A stretch of DNA of 64,000 bases from Marinobacter panjinensis (GTDB lineage: Bacteria > Pseudomonadota > Gammaproteobacteria > Pseudomonadales > Oleiphilaceae): the NCBI RefSeq assembly GCF_005298175.1, contig NZ_SZYH01000001.1, positions 1,054,001 through 1,118,000 of the forward strand, written 5' to 3'. The notes beneath the pieces are model-generated. The model ran no database searches, was not told the origin of the DNA, and saw only the letters and a list, made by a program, of their open reading frames with translations. This document shows positions 35,424 through 45,553 of the stretch, one piece after another (the first letter of the stretch is position 1; every line of letters begins with the position of its first letter). A program made the position numbers and the translations under genes.

Positions 35424-36455
35424 CTCGGTAACGTAGCGGGCAATGCCGCTACCCACCGACACGCCGAACTGATCCACAATATCCTGCAATGGCGATTTGC
35501 GGCGGCTGTAATCCACAAGGTCTTCCTGGCCGATCACCTGCCTGGCTACGTGGGACGAGCTGCCCAGGCCATCAATAAGGCCCAGTTCCAGCGCCTGCTC
35601 ACCGCTCCAGACCAACCCTGAGAACAGGCGCTCATCATCGGCGAGGCGATCGCCGCGGCCCTCACGTACACTTTCGATAAACTGTCCGTGAGTGGTTTCC
35701 AGCACGCTCTCCCAGAACTGAACCTCTTCCTCTTCTTCCGGCGAGAATGGATCGAGAAACGCCTTGTTCTCGCCAGCGGTATAGAGACGGCGGTCAACCC
35801 CGATCTTTTCCATTATGCCGGTAAACCCAAAGCCACCGGCAACCACACCGATGGAACCAACCAGGCTGGCTTTGTCTGCGTAGATTTCATCGGCGGCGGC
35901 CGCGATGTAGTAAGCGCCGGACGCGCCTATGTCGGAAATAACAGCGTACAGTTTTTTATCCGGATACTCGTCCCGCAGGCGGACGATTTCATCGTAGATG
36001 TACCCCGACTGCACAGGACTTCCGCCCGGGCTGTTAATCCGCAGAATAATAGCCACCGAATTTTCAGCCTCAAAGGCATTGCGCAGAGCACCAACAATAT
36101 TGTCCGCACTGGCCAGCTCATCTGCGGCAATAGTGCCCTCCACTTCCACAAGAGCCGTGTGCTTGCCCTTGGTGGCAGACTCCAGGGCTCCGCCAAAGGG
36201 GAACTGAATCATGAGCAACAGCGCGAAAAGATATCCGAACGTCAGCAGCTTGAAGAAAATTCCCCAGCGCCGACTCTTTCTTTGTTCCGACTGGAGAGAC
36301 ATCACCAGCTTTTCAATCAGTTTCCAGTCGCGGGCGGATTCCGGTGGTATTGCCGGCGACTTGCGGCTCCCGGACCGCTTGCCCGCATCCTTCTCCGCCC
36401 CGCTCTCTGGCTCACTTCCCCAGCCCGGATTCCTGTCTGACTCCCAATCACTCAT
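35403..36455 (-). CDS. sppA: Signal peptide peptidase SppA, S49 family
   Basis: 350 residues. A cytoplasmic N-terminal arm of about 65 residues (with many charged residues) is followed by one membrane helix (about 67-86). The peptidase domain has the nucleophile Ser179 in DIGASGAYYIAAAADEIY and the Lys general base in ADKASLVGSIGVV (Lys195). This is the single-domain form. It degrades cleaved signal peptides on the periplasmic side. It is the first gene of the run sppA-gph-rluC on this strand. Confidence 0.92.
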   Translation of the reverse strand: MSDWESDRNPGWGSEPESGAEKDAGKRSGSRKSPAIPPESARDWKLIEKLVMSLQSEQRKSRRWGIFFKLLTFGYLFALLLMIQFPFGGALESATKGKHTALVEVEGTIAADELASADNIVGALRNAFEAENSVAIILRINSPGGSPVQSGYIYDEIVRLRDEYPDKKLYAVISDIGASGAYYIAAAADEIYADKASLVGSIGVVAGGFGFTGIMEKIGVDRRLYTAGENKAFLDPFSPEEEEEVQFWESVLETTHGQFIESVREGRGDRLADDERLFSGLVWSGEQALELGLIDGLGSSSHVARQVIGQEDLVDYSRRKSPLQDIVDQFGVSVGSGIARYVTESRLELR

Positions 36456-36480
36456 TGATGCATCCTGTTACTGTTTCAGT

Positions 36481-37128
36481 TCAGAGGCCAAGTACGTCCC
36501 GCAGATCCTTTACAGAATCAACGATCGCATGTGGCGAATAGTGCCCCAGCACATCCCGCTTGTGCACACCCCACTCCACGCCGATGGAGGGCATGCCGAT
36601 GCGCTGCGCCATCTCGAGATCGTACCGGGTATCACCAATCATTACCGCCTGGGACGGCTCGATGCCATAAAAGCGGATAATCTCGACCAGCATGGCCGGG
36701 TCCGGTTTGGAGCGGGTTTCATCGGCGCAGCGGGTAATGTCGAAATGAGTGCCGAGACCACTTGAAACAAGTGCGCCCTCAAGGCCGCGGCGACTCTTGC
36801 CAGTGGCAACGGAGCAGCCACGCCCGCCACCGCGCAGATCGGCCAACACATCCGCCATCCCCTCGAAGACATTCTGCGGGGTGGTGGTCTTGGAAAAGAA
36901 GTAGCGGGCGTAACCCTCGCGGATGGTGTTCATTTCCTCGCGACTGATACCCGGATAGAGCTTTTCCAGCGCTTCGATCATACCCAGGCCAATAATATCC
37001 CGGTAGGCTTCACGCTCAAGCTCCGGGTAACCCAGTTCGGTGGCTGCCTGGTGAAGGCTGTCGGCGATGTGGTCGACGGAATCCACCAATGTTCCGTCCC
37101 AGTCAAAAATTACGACCTTTACGTCCAT
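36481..37128 (-). CDS. HAD-family phosphatase, phosphoglycolate phosphatase-like
   Basis: 215 residues. HAD motif I is VIFDWDGTLVDSVDHIADSL (nucleophile Asp), motif III KPDPAMLVEIIRF and motif IV VMIGDTRYDLEMAQRIGM. The sub-type (helical cap C1) is that of Gph/YqaB-like phosphatases, with phosphoglycolate or a sugar phosphate as substrate. It sits between rluC and sppA, its usual place in pseudomonads. Which phosphate ester it cleaves is not decided by the sequence. Confidence 0.85.
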   Translation of the reverse strand: MDVKVVIFDWDGTLVDSVDHIADSLHQAATELGYPELEREAYRDIIGLGMIEALEKLYPGISREEMNTIREGYARYFFSKTTTPQNVFEGMADVLADLRGGGRGCSVATGKSRRGLEGALVSSGLGTHFDITRCADETRSKPDPAMLVEIIRFYGIEPSQAVMIGDTRYDLEMAQRIGMPSIGVEWGVHKRDVLGHYSPHAIVDSVKDLRDVLGL

Positions 37129-37178
37129 TCTTACTACCCTGCTGTGATCATGCTACACGTACTTGGCAGCACAACCGG

Positions 37179-38228
37179 TTATTCGGATGCCTTCCGACGC
37201 GCCGTCAGCCTGGCTATGGTATCGCCAAACGCCTTGTCATAAGGCGCCTCCAGATGAACAGCTTCGCCGGTTGAAGGCAATGTAAAGTCCAGCGACCGGG
37301 CATGCAGCATCAATCGCTGGCCACCAGCGGAGCGGAAAGCCCGAAGACTCACATCATCCATATACTTGTCATCCCCGGCAATCGGATGACCCGCCCAGGC
37401 ACTGTGCACACGAATCTGATGGGTCCGCCCCGTTACCGGAGAGGCTTCCACCAGACTGTACCCACTGTAGAATTCCAGACACCGGAACAGCGTGAGAGAC
37501 TCCTTGCCGGCACTGTCTACCCGTACCCGGCGTTCACCTGAGCCCAACTCAAAGCGCAATAGCGGTTCGTCAACCCGCTTGACCGACGGCGACCAGTCCC
37601 CGGCTACCAGCGCATGATACCTCTTACGGATGCGCTTATGGCGCAATTCATCCTGAAGATAGCGCAACGCCGAGCGCTTTTTCGCCACCATCACAAGGCC
37701 GGAGGTGTCGCGGTCCAGGCGATGAACCAGTTCCAGGAACTTTGACTCGGGCCTTGCTGCCCTGAGCACCTCGATCAGGCCAAAATCCAGGCCGCTGCCA
37801 CCATGAACGGCGATGCCGGAAGGTTTGTTCACCACCAGCATCTCATCGTTCTCGAAAATGACCGCATCCTGCATCACCCCCTGAACACGGGAACCGGGCA
37901 CAATCTGCTCAGGTTTTTGCTTACGGGTGACGGGGGGAATGCGCACTTCATCCCCGGTGTTCAGGCGGGTGTCAGGCTTGACCCGCCCCTTGTTCACCCG
38001 CACCTCGCCCTTGCGGATAATGCGGTAGATGATACTGCGCGGCACATCCCGGATCTGCGCCATCAGGTAATTGTCTACCCGCTGCCCGGCGTTGTCCTCA
38101 TCCACCACCACTTTTCGCACCCCCTGCTTCACCTCTGCATTCCGGGTGCCGGGCGCCTGACTGCTCCGCGCATCCCTGCCTGGGCGGGGGGAGGAAGAAG
38201 CGCGTTTCTGCCTGGGAGATCTGGACAT
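37179..38228 (-). CDS. rluC: 23S rRNA pseudouridine(955/2504/2580) synthase RluC
   Basis: 349 residues. A basic N-terminal tail (about 1-35; SRSPRQKRASSSPRPGRDAR) is followed by an S4-type RNA-binding domain and the RluC/RluA catalytic domain, with the catalytic Asp in LVHRLDRDTSGLVMVAKK near residue 170. The C-terminal part TGRTHQIRVHSAWAGHPIAG is typical. It modifies three uridines of 23S rRNA. It is divergent from rne, the conserved arrangement. Confidence 0.94.
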   Translation of the reverse strand: MSRSPRQKRASSSPRPGRDARSSQAPGTRNAEVKQGVRKVVVDEDNAGQRVDNYLMAQIRDVPRSIIYRIIRKGEVRVNKGRVKPDTRLNTGDEVRIPPVTRKQKPEQIVPGSRVQGVMQDAVIFENDEMLVVNKPSGIAVHGGSGLDFGLIEVLRAARPESKFLELVHRLDRDTSGLVMVAKKRSALRYLQDELRHKRIRKRYHALVAGDWSPSVKRVDEPLLRFELGSGERRVRVDSAGKESLTLFRCLEFYSGYSLVEASPVTGRTHQIRVHSAWAGHPIAGDDKYMDDVSLRAFRSAGGQRLMLHARSLDFTLPSTGEAVHLEAPYDKAFGDTIARLTARRKASE

Positions 38229-38258
38229 GATTACCTTACCGCCGAAAAGCCTGCGGGA

Positions 38259-38287
38259 TTGAAGGGTATGACAAATACTGTTATATT
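38259..38287 (+). promoter_or_regulatory. Predicted rne promoter
   Basis: TTGAAG (38259-38264) and TATATT (38282-38287) with a 17-bp spacer, near the sigma70 consensus. It is 31 nt from the rluC start, in the divergent gap. Initiation would be at about 38294, leaving a leader of about 530 nt. Confidence 0.72.
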
Positions 38288-38823
38288 CCGGCGTGCTTTA
38301 CCGTTTGTCTACGGCCTGGCCAGTATGTCAGAAGCCGGAGCGGCAGAAGTATACCGACACTATTTGAGAGTTTGAACGCCGAAAGCCCAATCATTACCGG
38401 GCACGGCGACCGAATCCTCCCGGGTTGAAACGGAAGAAGCCGAGAACGGCAACTGACCGGGCGCCGGGAGAACATGAAACCGTACGGAAAACCGTCGGGC
38501 GACATCGCGAAGAATCTTTACCAGCACGCAGGGCCGGGCCGTCCAGCTTACGAATACGACGTGAGACCCAGGCACCCGCGTGAACCTGAAAACGGATAAC
38601 ATGCGTCAACAGACATTAACCCTACACGACACCTCCCTGCCTTCGGGCAGGCGAACTGTCGGCGGTGGCCTCGGAACCCCGGGAAGACTTCCCGCAGGGA
38701 TCTGATTCGTCTGGCCGCCGGCTTGCCCCGAACGACGGGGCCCGCGGCACGCAAGTTCTGCTTCGCTGATGCCATTCCCCAAGGTTTTCTGTCCAAACCA
38801 AACGACAGGAACCACTTCTTTCC
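38288..38823 (+). promoter_or_regulatory. Long 5' leader of rne with hairpins
   Basis: This 536-nt stretch has no convincing gene. Visible hairpins are CCTGCC-TTCG-GGCAGG (38636-38651, with a UUCG tetraloop), CGGGA-AGACT-TCCCG (38680-38694) and GCCCC-GAACGAC-GGGGC (38725-38741). In E. coli the rne leader, 361 nt, carries hairpins through which RNase E reduces its own mRNA; the same is likely here. The Shine-Dalgarno AGGAA lies 12 nt from the ATG. Confidence 0.6.
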
Positions 38824-41800
38824 ATGAAAAGAATGCTGATCAATGCAACTCACCCTGAAGAGTTGCGCGTAGCCCTGGTAGACGGCCAGCGTCTGTTCGA
38901 CCTGGACATTGAATCCAGCTCCCGCGAGCAGAAAAAAGCCAACATCTACAAAGGCCGCATTACCCGCGTAGAGCCCAGCCTGGAAGCCGCCTTCGTGGAC
39001 TTCGGCGCTGACCGTCACGGATTCCTCCCCCTTAAAGAAATCTCCAAGGAGTATTTCAAAAAATCACCAGGCCAGATTGAAGGCAAGATCAACATCAAGG
39101 ATGTTGTTGCCGAAGGCCAGGAAGTAATCATCCAGGTCGACAAGGAAGAGCGTGGCAACAAGGGCGCGGCCCTGACCACCTTTATTTCCCTCGCCGGCCG
39201 TTATCTGGTGCTGATGCCCAACAACCCTCGTGCCGGTGGCATTTCCCGCCGCATTGAAGGTGATGAGCGGGCTCAGCTGAAAGATGCCATGAGCGATGTC
39301 CAGGTGCCCAAATCCATGGGCATCATCGTGCGCACCGCCGGCATCGGCCGCACCACGGAAGAACTCCAATGGGACCTCGACTACCTGGTCCAGTTCTGGG
39401 AAGCCATCACCCAGGCAGCCGGCGAGCGCAAGGCACCGTTCCTGATCCATCAGGAAAGCAACGTGATCATCCGTGCCGTGCGTGACTATCTGCGCCAGGA
39501 CATTGGCGAGGTATTGATTGACGCCAGTACGGTTTACGAGGACGTACTGAACTTTGTTCGTGCCGTGATGCCGTCGTTCGAGAACAAGATCAAGCTGTAC
39601 AAGGACGAAATCCCCCTGTTCAGCCGCTACCAGATCGAAGGCCAGATCGAGACTGCCTTCCAGCGGGAAGTGAAGCTACCCTCTGGTGGTTCGATCGTCA
39701 TCGATCCCACCGAAGCACTGGTGTCCATCGACATCAACTCCTCGCGGGCCACCAAGGGCCACGACATCGAGGAAACCGCGTTTCAGACCAACCTGGAAGC
39801 AGCAGAAGAGATCGCCCGCCAGTTGCGCCTGCGGGACATGGGTGGTCTGATCGTCATCGATTTCATCGACATGACCCCGGCCAAGCACCAGCGGGAAGTC
39901 GAACAGAAAATGCGTGAAGCGCTGGAGATCGACCGCGCCCGGGTTCAGGTGGGCAAGATTTCCCGCTTTGGCCTGCTGGAAATGTCGCGGCAACGCCTGC
40001 GCCCGTCACTGGGCGAAACCCGCAGTGAAGTCTGCCCACGCTGTGAAGGCCAGGGCACGATCCGGGGCATAGAGTCCCTCGCCCTGAGTATCATGCGCCT
40101 GATTTTCGAAGAGTCTTCCAAAGAGAAGACCGGCCAGGTACGGGCCGTGGTGCCCGTGGCGGTCGCCACCTTCCTGCTCAATGAAAAACGCAAGCAGCTG
40201 GCCGACATTGAAGCCCGCCAGGAAGTGGAAGTTGTGGTGGTCCCTGCACCTCACATGGAAACTCCGCACTTCGAAATTCTGCGCATGCGTGACGATGAGT
40301 CCGGCGCGGAGCATGTATCGAGCTACCAGGTGGCTCAGGAATACAGCGAGCGGGAAGAAGAAATATTCGAGGCTCCGGCGGCCCAGCCTCCGGTTCGCGA
40401 GCAGGCTGCCGTGAAAGCCATTCGCCCGGTTGCTCCGGCTCCGGCTGCAGCGCCGGCCCCGGAGAAAGCAGCGGAAACAACTCAGTCCGAACAGACCGAA
40501 AGTCTGTTCAGAAAACTGGGCCGCAAAATTGCCGACTTTTTCAGTGGCGAGGAAGTTATTGGCGAGCCACCGGCGAAGCGTCAGCAAACCGGCCGCCCCA
40601 ATAATGAAGAGCGTCGCACCCAGGACCGCCAGGAACGTCGCAAGTCCAGGGTAGCCAGGGACGATAACCGCTCCGGCAACCGCAGCGGCGCCGATCGTCG
40701 TCAGGGCAATGGTAACGGGAATCGCAGTGACAGTGGTCGCAGCGACGAAAATCGTAGCCGCAATCGTGGTGCCAACCGCACTCGCGGTGAAGACCAGGCT
40801 CGAGGTGGGCAGGCCCAGCAGGGCGGCGCCGAAAAGGCAGCTGATAGCCGCCGGGACAGCAGCCGCAAGGACGGCCAGTCTCAGGGCCGCAACCAGGGTC
40901 GTAACCGGCCCCAGAGCCGCGACCAGAAGGATACCCGAGAGCAGAAAGACGCCCGGGAGCTGAAAGACAAGCCCGAGCCGCAGGACAGCATTGCCCAACC
41001 AGCTGCTGACAAATCCGGCTCCGATGAGAAGCGCCGCAAGCCCAGGCGCAACCGCAATCGCGACGGCTCACCGGCAGAAACCCCGGCCTCCACACCGGCG
41101 GATCGCAAGACTGCCCGGAGTGAAAAGCACCAGAAAGATACCCAGCCGGAAGACCAGCTGGAAAAACAACCTGCAGAGCAATCCCCTGCAGAGCAACCCG
41201 CTGTAAAGCCGGACGTAGCGGCGGCCAATACGGCAGACGACAAGTCGGCGGAGAAGCCGGTAGATAAACCAGTAGAAAAGCCGGCAGAACCCCAGAGCGG
41301 CAACGAGGCTGAAGCAGCAGCGACTCCGGAGGCATCTCCGAAGCAGCCAGAATCGGAGTCCTCAGACACAGTGAACGCTGATCAGGGGGAAGCACCTGCT
41401 GAATCACCGGTAACGGAACAGCCGGTCAACGAAGAAAAGCCAAAACGCCCTGCCCGTCCGCGCAGGTCCTCCACAAGGAAGCCTGCAGCGAAGAAGGCCG
41501 AAACCGCTGCTGACACGGCCACGCCGGAGAAATCGGTCGAGCCGTCAGGGGACAAAGCAGCTGCGAAGCCGGAGGCAGAAACCGGGACTTCAGAACCCGA
41601 AGCCACTGCAGAACCCGAGCAGCAGGCCGAAGCCAAGGCAACCACCAGCGCTGATGGCACTGCTGAAACGGCAGCCGCTGCTCCGGAAGCTGATAAAACC
41701 GAACAGCCTGCAGAGCAGACTCCTGCAGCGGAACCCGCTGCAAAGGATGATGACAACAAACCGGAAGACAAGCCGGCGGCAGCTCCGGAACCTTCCGCAG

Positions 41801-41991
41801 AGCCGGAAGCCGAACAGGCCAAGCAGGACGACAAGCCCGCCGAAAAGGCCGAGAAGCCAGCAGCAGAGCCGGAAAAACCAACCGACCAGGTGGATGTACC
41901 GGTAACACCGGGCCGCGCCTACAATGATCCGAGGGAAGTCCGTAAACGTCAGCGGGCAGCCGAAGAGGCCAAAAAGGCCGGGAGTAACTGA
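38824..41991 (+). CDS. rne: Ribonuclease E
   Basis: 1055 residues. The N-terminal half is catalytic: S1 domain near 35-125, DNase-like domain with the metal-binding Asp pair in [10 protein letters not shown] (about 303) and LIVIDFIDM (about 346), and the zinc-link [12 protein letters not shown] near 404. These positions match E. coli Asp303 and Asp346. Residues about 520-1010 form a low-complexity Arg/Asn/Asp-rich then Pro/Ala/Glu/Lys-rich scaffold. The last segment [14 protein letters not shown] is a conserved C-terminal motif, perhaps a partner-binding site. RNase E starts most mRNA decay and processes tRNA and rRNA; it sits on the inner membrane. Confidence 0.97.
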   Translation: MKRMLINATHPEELRVALVDGQRLFDLDIESSSREQKKANIYKGRITRVEPSLEAAFVDFGADRHGFLPLKEISKEYFKKSPGQIEGKINIKDVVAEGQEVIIQVDKEERGNKGAALTTFISLAGRYLVLMPNNPRAGGISRRIEGDERAQLKDAMSDVQVPKSMGIIVRTAGIGRTTEELQWDLDYLVQFWEAITQAAGERKAPFLIHQESNVIIRAVRDYLRQDIGEVLIDASTVYEDVLNFVRAVMPSFENKIKLYKDEIPLFSRYQIEGQIETAFQREVKLPSGGSIVIDPTEALVSIDINSSRATKGHDIEETAFQTNLEAAEEIARQLRLRDMGGLIVIDFIDMTPAKHQREVEQKMREALEIDRARVQVGKISRFGLLEMSRQRLRPSLGETRSEVCPRCEGQGTIRGIESLALSIMRLIFEESSKEKTGQVRAVVPVAVATFLLNEKRKQLADIEARQEVEVVVVPAPHMETPHFEILRMRDDESGAEHVSSYQVAQEYSEREEEIFEAPAAQPPVREQAAVKAIRPVAPAPAAAPAPEKAAETTQSEQTESLFRKLGRKIADFFSGEEVIGEPPAKRQQTGRPNNEERRTQDRQERRKSRVARDDNRSGNRSGADRRQGNGNGNRSDSGRSDENRSRNRGANRTRGEDQARGGQAQQGGAEKAADSRRDSSRKDGQSQGRNQGRNRPQSRDQKDTREQKDARELKDKPEPQDSIAQPAADKSGSDEKRRKPRRNRNRDGSPAETPASTPADRKTARSEKHQKDTQPEDQLEKQPAEQSPAEQPAVKPDVAAANTADDKSAEKPVDKPVEKPAEPQSGNEAEAAATPEASPKQPESESSDTVNADQGEAPAESPVTEQPVNEEKPKRPARPRRSSTRKPAAKKAETAADTATPEKSVEPSGDKAAAKPEAETGTSEPEATAEPEQQAEAKATTSADGTAETAAAAPEADKTEQPAEQTPAAEPAAKDDDNKPEDKPAAAPEPSAEPEAEQAKQDDKPAEKAEKPAAEPEKPTDQVDVPVTPGRAYNDPREVRKRQRAAEEAKKAGSN

Positions 41992-41994
41992 CGA

Positions 41995-42534
41995 ATGCTA
42001 TCAGATTCGGACATCGAAGCGCTGGAAGACATCTTGTTCGCAGAACCCTGGGGCGACGACGCCCTGGACTTCTTCGGTTTGCACGGGGTTGTCTGCGCCA
42101 GCGTGGTAGGCCCGGCATCACTCAGCACTGAGGACATCTTCAGGCTGGCTACGGGCGCCGATGAGGCGCCCGGCGGCCAGATTCCGGATACCTTCCGTAA
42201 TGCCGTGGAACAACTCGGCAGGGATATGGCCCACGCACTGGACCTGGGACAGCCCCTGGAATTGCCGGAACCTGAAGATGGCGATCCGATGAATGCACTG
42301 GAAAACTGGTGCGCAGGCTTTGTGGATACGTTCCTTGAAAATGAGGATGCGTGGCTGGAAGCCGGTGAGGAAGAAACCGCAGACCTGCTGGTGCCCATGC
42401 TGACACTGTCAGGCCTGTTCGAGGATGAAGATTTCCAGAACGTCCGCAACAGCCCGAAACTGTCACGTGACATGGCGGACGCGATTCCGGACTCGCTGAC
42501 GGATCTGTACCTGTTGTTCCACGCTCCGGATTAA
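41995..42534 (+). CDS. UPF0149 (YecA/YgfB-like) protein
   Basis: 179 residues, strongly acidic. The stretches FFGLHGVVCASVVGP, and LENWCAGFVDTFLENEDAWL, with LSGLFEDEDF, match the UPF0149 family, of unknown biochemical function. The start codon lies 3 nt after the rne stop codon, so the gene is translated from the rne message. That suggests coordinated expression with RNase E. The 3' end meets the convergent PHP-domain gene with a 4-bp overlap. Confidence 0.78.
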   Translation: MLSDSDIEALEDILFAEPWGDDALDFFGLHGVVCASVVGPASLSTEDIFRLATGADEAPGGQIPDTFRNAVEQLGRDMAHALDLGQPLELPEPEDGDPMNALENWCAGFVDTFLENEDAWLEAGEEETADLLVPMLTLSGLFEDEDFQNVRNSPKLSRDMADAIPDSLTDLYLLFHAPD

Positions 42535-43409
42535 ACCGCTGCGGGAACTCCTACCGGTTGTCTGAAATGATGCCAGACGGGTTCGAGCCCGTCTGGCATT
42601 TTCATTATGGAGCCCAGTTCGCACCAGGGTGCCCCGGGAAAGTGAAAATCACTGCCCTGGGAAGCCAACAGATTCTCACGGCGGCACAGCTCCGCCAGGA
42701 AGCCAAGGTCGCCACTGGACTGGCCCGATGTGGACACCTCGATAGCCCGGCCGCCGGCCTGGCGAAAATCGCTGGTCAACGCCCGCAACCGGGTAGCAGT
42801 CAGTTTGTATTTTCTGGGATGCGCCAGGACTGCAATCCCCCCTGCACCGGTAATCCATTGCACCACCTCCTCCAGCGAAGGCCAGAAGCCCTTCACATCA
42901 CCCGCCTTGCCGGTTCCCAGGTAACGTTTGAAGGCCTGTGCCGAGTCCTTGACCGCTCCTTCCTCCACCAGCACCCGGGCAAAATGCGGCCGGCCCGGCA
43001 CATCGCCGCCAGCCTTGAGCGTGGCCTTCTCCACCATGTCGTCAATTTTCAACTTGGCAAGCTTTTCGGCAATCGTGCGGGCGCGGCGCCAGCGGTTATC
43101 ATTCTGACGTGCCAGAGCAGCATTGAGGTTGTGGTCTGAGGTATCAAAATCCAGCCCGACGATATGTATCGTGTGGCTTCTCCAGAGACAGGAGAGTTCA
43201 GTGCCCGCAACCAGGGAAATACCAGCGGCCTGCGCTGCCTCAGCGGCATCGTCCAGACCTGAGATAGTGTCGTGATCCGTCAGTGCGAGGTGGGTCACAC
43301 CTTTATCGCTGGCCCGCCGCACAAGATCTTCCGGCGCCAGGGCACCGTCTGATGCCGTACTGTGGCAATGCAGATCAATGCAGAACTCAGCTTCTTGCGT
43401 TATAGTCAC
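42531..43409 (-). CDS. PHP-domain phosphoesterase, RNase AM (YciV/TrpH) homologue
   Basis: 292 residues from the GTG at 43409; E. coli YciV is about the same length. The longer open frame to 43496 overlaps the start of the divergent gene and was rejected, although the GTG has only a weak ribosome site. The PHP metal ligands are clear: [32 protein letters not shown], and SDFHFPG near the C-terminus. In E. coli YciV (RNase AM, rnm) shortens the 5' ends of 5S and 23S rRNA. In this window it lies between rne and rraA. Confidence 0.83.
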   Translation of the reverse strand: MTITQEAEFCIDLHCHSTASDGALAPEDLVRRASDKGVTHLALTDHDTISGLDDAAEAAQAAGISLVAGTELSCLWRSHTIHIVGLDFDTSDHNLNAALARQNDNRWRRARTIAEKLAKLKIDDMVEKATLKAGGDVPGRPHFARVLVEEGAVKDSAQAFKRYLGTGKAGDVKGFWPSLEEVVQWITGAGGIAVLAHPRKYKLTATRLRALTSDFRQAGGRAIEVSTSGQSSGDLGFLAELCRRENLLASQGSDFHFPGAPWCELGSIMKMPDGLEPVWHHFRQPVGVPAAV

Positions 43410-43494
43410 ATCGATTCCGATTTCAGAGTTATTACAAAGGTGCCAGTGTATCAGCCAGGCACTGGCCCGTGTCAGCAAATATCCGGAGAACGCC

Positions 43495-43794
43495 ATGTAT
43501 TACGCCATTATCAGCGAGGACGTTGAAGACAGCCTGTCACTGAGATCTTCGGCCCGTCCAGACCATATTGCACGGCTCAACGCCCTGAAGGACGAGGGCA
43601 GGCTGCTGGTTGCAGGCCCCCACCCTGCACTCGACACCCCGGAACCGGGTGATGCGGGATTTACCGGCAGCCTGGTCATTGCCGAGTTTGACTCCCTGGA
43701 GTCAGCCCAGGCCTGGGCAGATGCCGATCCCTACGTGGAAGCCGGGGTTTACCAGCGGGTTACCGTCAAACCCTTCAAGGCTGTGCTCCCGTGA
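43495..43794 (+). CDS. YciI family protein
   Basis: 99 residues from the ATG at 43495 ([20 protein letters not shown]). The [22 protein letters not shown] and [17 protein letters not shown] segments are typical of YciI, an alpha-beta fold related to muconolactone isomerases with the His-Asp pair. The fold is known but the function is not. In the E. coli genome yciI lies close to yciV, and the same pairing is seen here, head to head with the PHP gene. Confidence 0.85.
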   Translation: MYYAIISEDVEDSLSLRSSARPDHIARLNALKDEGRLLVAGPHPALDTPEPGDAGFTGSLVIAEFDSLESAQAWADADPYVEAGVYQRVTVKPFKAVLP

Positions 43795-43912
43795 GCCGCA
43801 TCCTTGTGCCTGCATCGAACTCCATGAGTTTTTTGTAATGAACGCTACCTTGTATGACCCGGTATCTGTGACAAAATTGCGCCTCAAATTGCTGTTTCAG
43901 GGAACCAAGCCA

Positions 43913-44584
43913 GTGTCGCCTATACGTCTTTTTATCTGCTTGATTGTGTTGATGGTCGCCGCCACCTCAGCCCATGCAAAAACCGTCTACGTCGACGATA
44001 CACTTTTTGCTCCCATCCGCAGCGGTGAAGGGACACAATATCGCATTCTCCATTCCGGCGTTCGTAGTGGCACCGCCCTCGAGCTCCTGGAAACCTCTGA
44101 GTCGGGCTATAGCCGGGTACGCACCCCTGATGGCATCGAAGGCTGGATAGTCAGCCGCTACATCACCGAGACTCCGATAGCCCGCCAGCGTCTTGAACAG
44201 GCAAACCGGCAGCTTGAACAGGCCCGTAACGAACTGAGCGAGGTCAAGACACAACTGCAGGAAGTCACCAGCGAAAGGAATGAGCTCAGAAACTCCGAGG
44301 AAGCTCTTCAATCCAGGGCCGGCCGTCTCAGCGAAGAGCTCAGCAATATTAAGGAAGTGGCTGCGGATTCAATCAACCTTGACCGCCGAAACGGCGAGCT
44401 TCGCGAGGAGAATCAGAAGCTTCGCAATGAGCTGGAAGTACTCACCGCGGAAAAGGAAAGACTGGAGGCGAAGGAAGAATCCGACTTCATGCTGCTTGGC
44501 GCCGCCCTGGTTTTGCTGGGCGTGATTCTCGCGTTGGTGATCCCGCTCCTGAAGCCAACCCGGAAAACCGATAACTGGGCATAG
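43913..44584 (+). CDS. SH3-domain protein (TIGR04211 / YgiM-like)
   Basis: 223 residues from the GTG at 43913, which gives a compact signal peptide MSPIRLFICLIVLMVAATSAHA. An ATG at 43838 would put 25 extra residues before it and has no ribosome site; the choice is likely, not certain. After cleavage comes a bacterial SH3 domain (about 23-85: LFAPIRSGEGTQYRILHSGV), a coiled coil of about 100 residues and a C-terminal membrane helix (MLLGAALVLLGVILALVIPLL). It is therefore periplasmic and anchored in the inner membrane. The family role is unclear; SH3 domains of this type bind cell-wall peptides. Confidence 0.78.
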   Translation: MSPIRLFICLIVLMVAATSAHAKTVYVDDTLFAPIRSGEGTQYRILHSGVRSGTALELLETSESGYSRVRTPDGIEGWIVSRYITETPIARQRLEQANRQLEQARNELSEVKTQLQEVTSERNELRNSEEALQSRAGRLSEELSNIKEVAADSINLDRRNGELREENQKLRNELEVLTAEKERLEAKEESDFMLLGAALVLLGVILALVIPLLKPTRKTDNWA

Positions 44585-44672
44585 CCTCTGCCCCGGCACT
44601 CTCACGTATATGCTTTGACGCTCAGCGCCATAGCCATTATAAAGAATAAAACAACAACCATGAGGTGCCGCA

Positions 44673-44975
44673 ATGACGGAGTTCATGAAAAACTATTCGG
44701 AGAAACGCGATTTTCATCGCATGACGATGAATCTTGAAATCGAACTCACGGACAGTAACGGTGTGACATTTCCGGGTATTTGCAAAGACCTGAGCGGCAC
44801 TGGCATGCAACTCTTCGTTGAAAGGGCGTTTTCCGAAGGGGACGAACTAAATACCCTGCTGCCGACAACCAGTGAGCAGTTCCCCCCGTTCGAGACAGTT
44901 TGTCGCGTACTGCGCTGCGAGCCTGACGGCGACGGTTTCCTGCTGGGTATGGAGATTGTCGAGGTAAAACGCTGA
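44673..44975 (+). CDS. PilZ-domain protein (c-di-GMP receptor type)
   Basis: 100 residues, a stand-alone PilZ domain. The two c-di-GMP-binding motifs are present: RDFHR (Arg12 and Arg16, RxxxR) and DLSGTG (Asp39, Ser41, Gly44; D/NxSxxG). It should bind cyclic di-GMP in the cytoplasm. The target is not known. GAGG precedes the ATG; it follows the SH3-domain gene by 88 nt. Confidence 0.85.
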   Translation: MTEFMKNYSEKRDFHRMTMNLEIELTDSNGVTFPGICKDLSGTGMQLFVERAFSEGDELNTLLPTTSEQFPPFETVCRVLRCEPDGDGFLLGMEIVEVKR

Positions 44976-45043
44976 TCAGGATGACCAGACAGCGATACCC
45001 GGTAACCGCAGAGGACTACCGGGCATTCGCAGAATGAAAAGAA

Positions 45044-45526
45044 TCAACCGGTCTTGAGCGCCTTCTCGGATACAACAATACCGTTGTTGTCAGCATAGAC
45101 ATAGTGGCCGGGGTGGAAGGTCACGCCTCCAAATGTCACCGGTACGTTCAGATCACCCACACCGCGCTTTTCAGTTTTGCGCGGATGGGAGCCCAGCGCC
45201 TGCACACCCAGAGCCGTCTTTCCGATCACGTCCACGTCCCGGATGCAGCCATAAATAATCAGCCCGGCCCATCCATTGTCAGCCGCCTTTTCCGCCAGCA
45301 TATCGCCGAGCAGCGCGGCGCGCTTTGAGCCGCCGCCATCAACAACCATCACCCGGCCGTTGCCCGGAAGGGCAACCTGCTCTTTGACGATGGAGTTATC
45401 CTCAAAACACTTGACCGTCACAATCTCGCCGCCGAACGCATCCAGGGCGCCATAATTGCGAAATCCCGGTTCCACCACGAGTATTTCCGGATAATCATCA
45501 CACAGATCAGGGGTTACGATAGGCAC
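45044..45526 (-). CDS. rraA: Regulator of ribonuclease E activity A (RraA)
   Basis: 160 residues, GTG start with AGGAGAG upstream. The core motifs are [20 protein letters not shown] near residue 66 and [13 protein letters not shown] near 94, and [19 protein letters not shown] near the end. In E. coli the trimer binds the RNase E C-terminal scaffold and inhibits it. Members of this fold can also act as aldolases, but the residues and the genome context favour RraA. The gene sits about 3 kb from rne in the same window. Confidence 0.9.
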   Translation of the reverse strand: MPIVTPDLCDDYPEILVVEPGFRNYGALDAFGGEIVTVKCFEDNSIVKEQVALPGNGRVMVVDGGGSKRAALLGDMLAEKAADNGWAGLIIYGCIRDVDVIGKTALGVQALGSHPRKTEKRGVGDLNVPVTFGGVTFHPGHYVYADNNGIVVSEKALKTG

Positions 45527-45553
45527 GCTTGTGCTCTCCTTTTCTCGAAATGG

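Noticed and set aside
40006-40998. 330-codon minus-strand open frame with hydrophobic sequence
   Set aside because: It is the complement of the Arg/Asp-rich tail of rne; the hydrophobic residues are the antisense image of those codons.
44998-45023. CCCGGTA…TACCGGG hairpin between the PilZ gene and rraA as a terminator
   Set aside because: The stem is clear but no T-run follows on either strand, so I did not annotate it.
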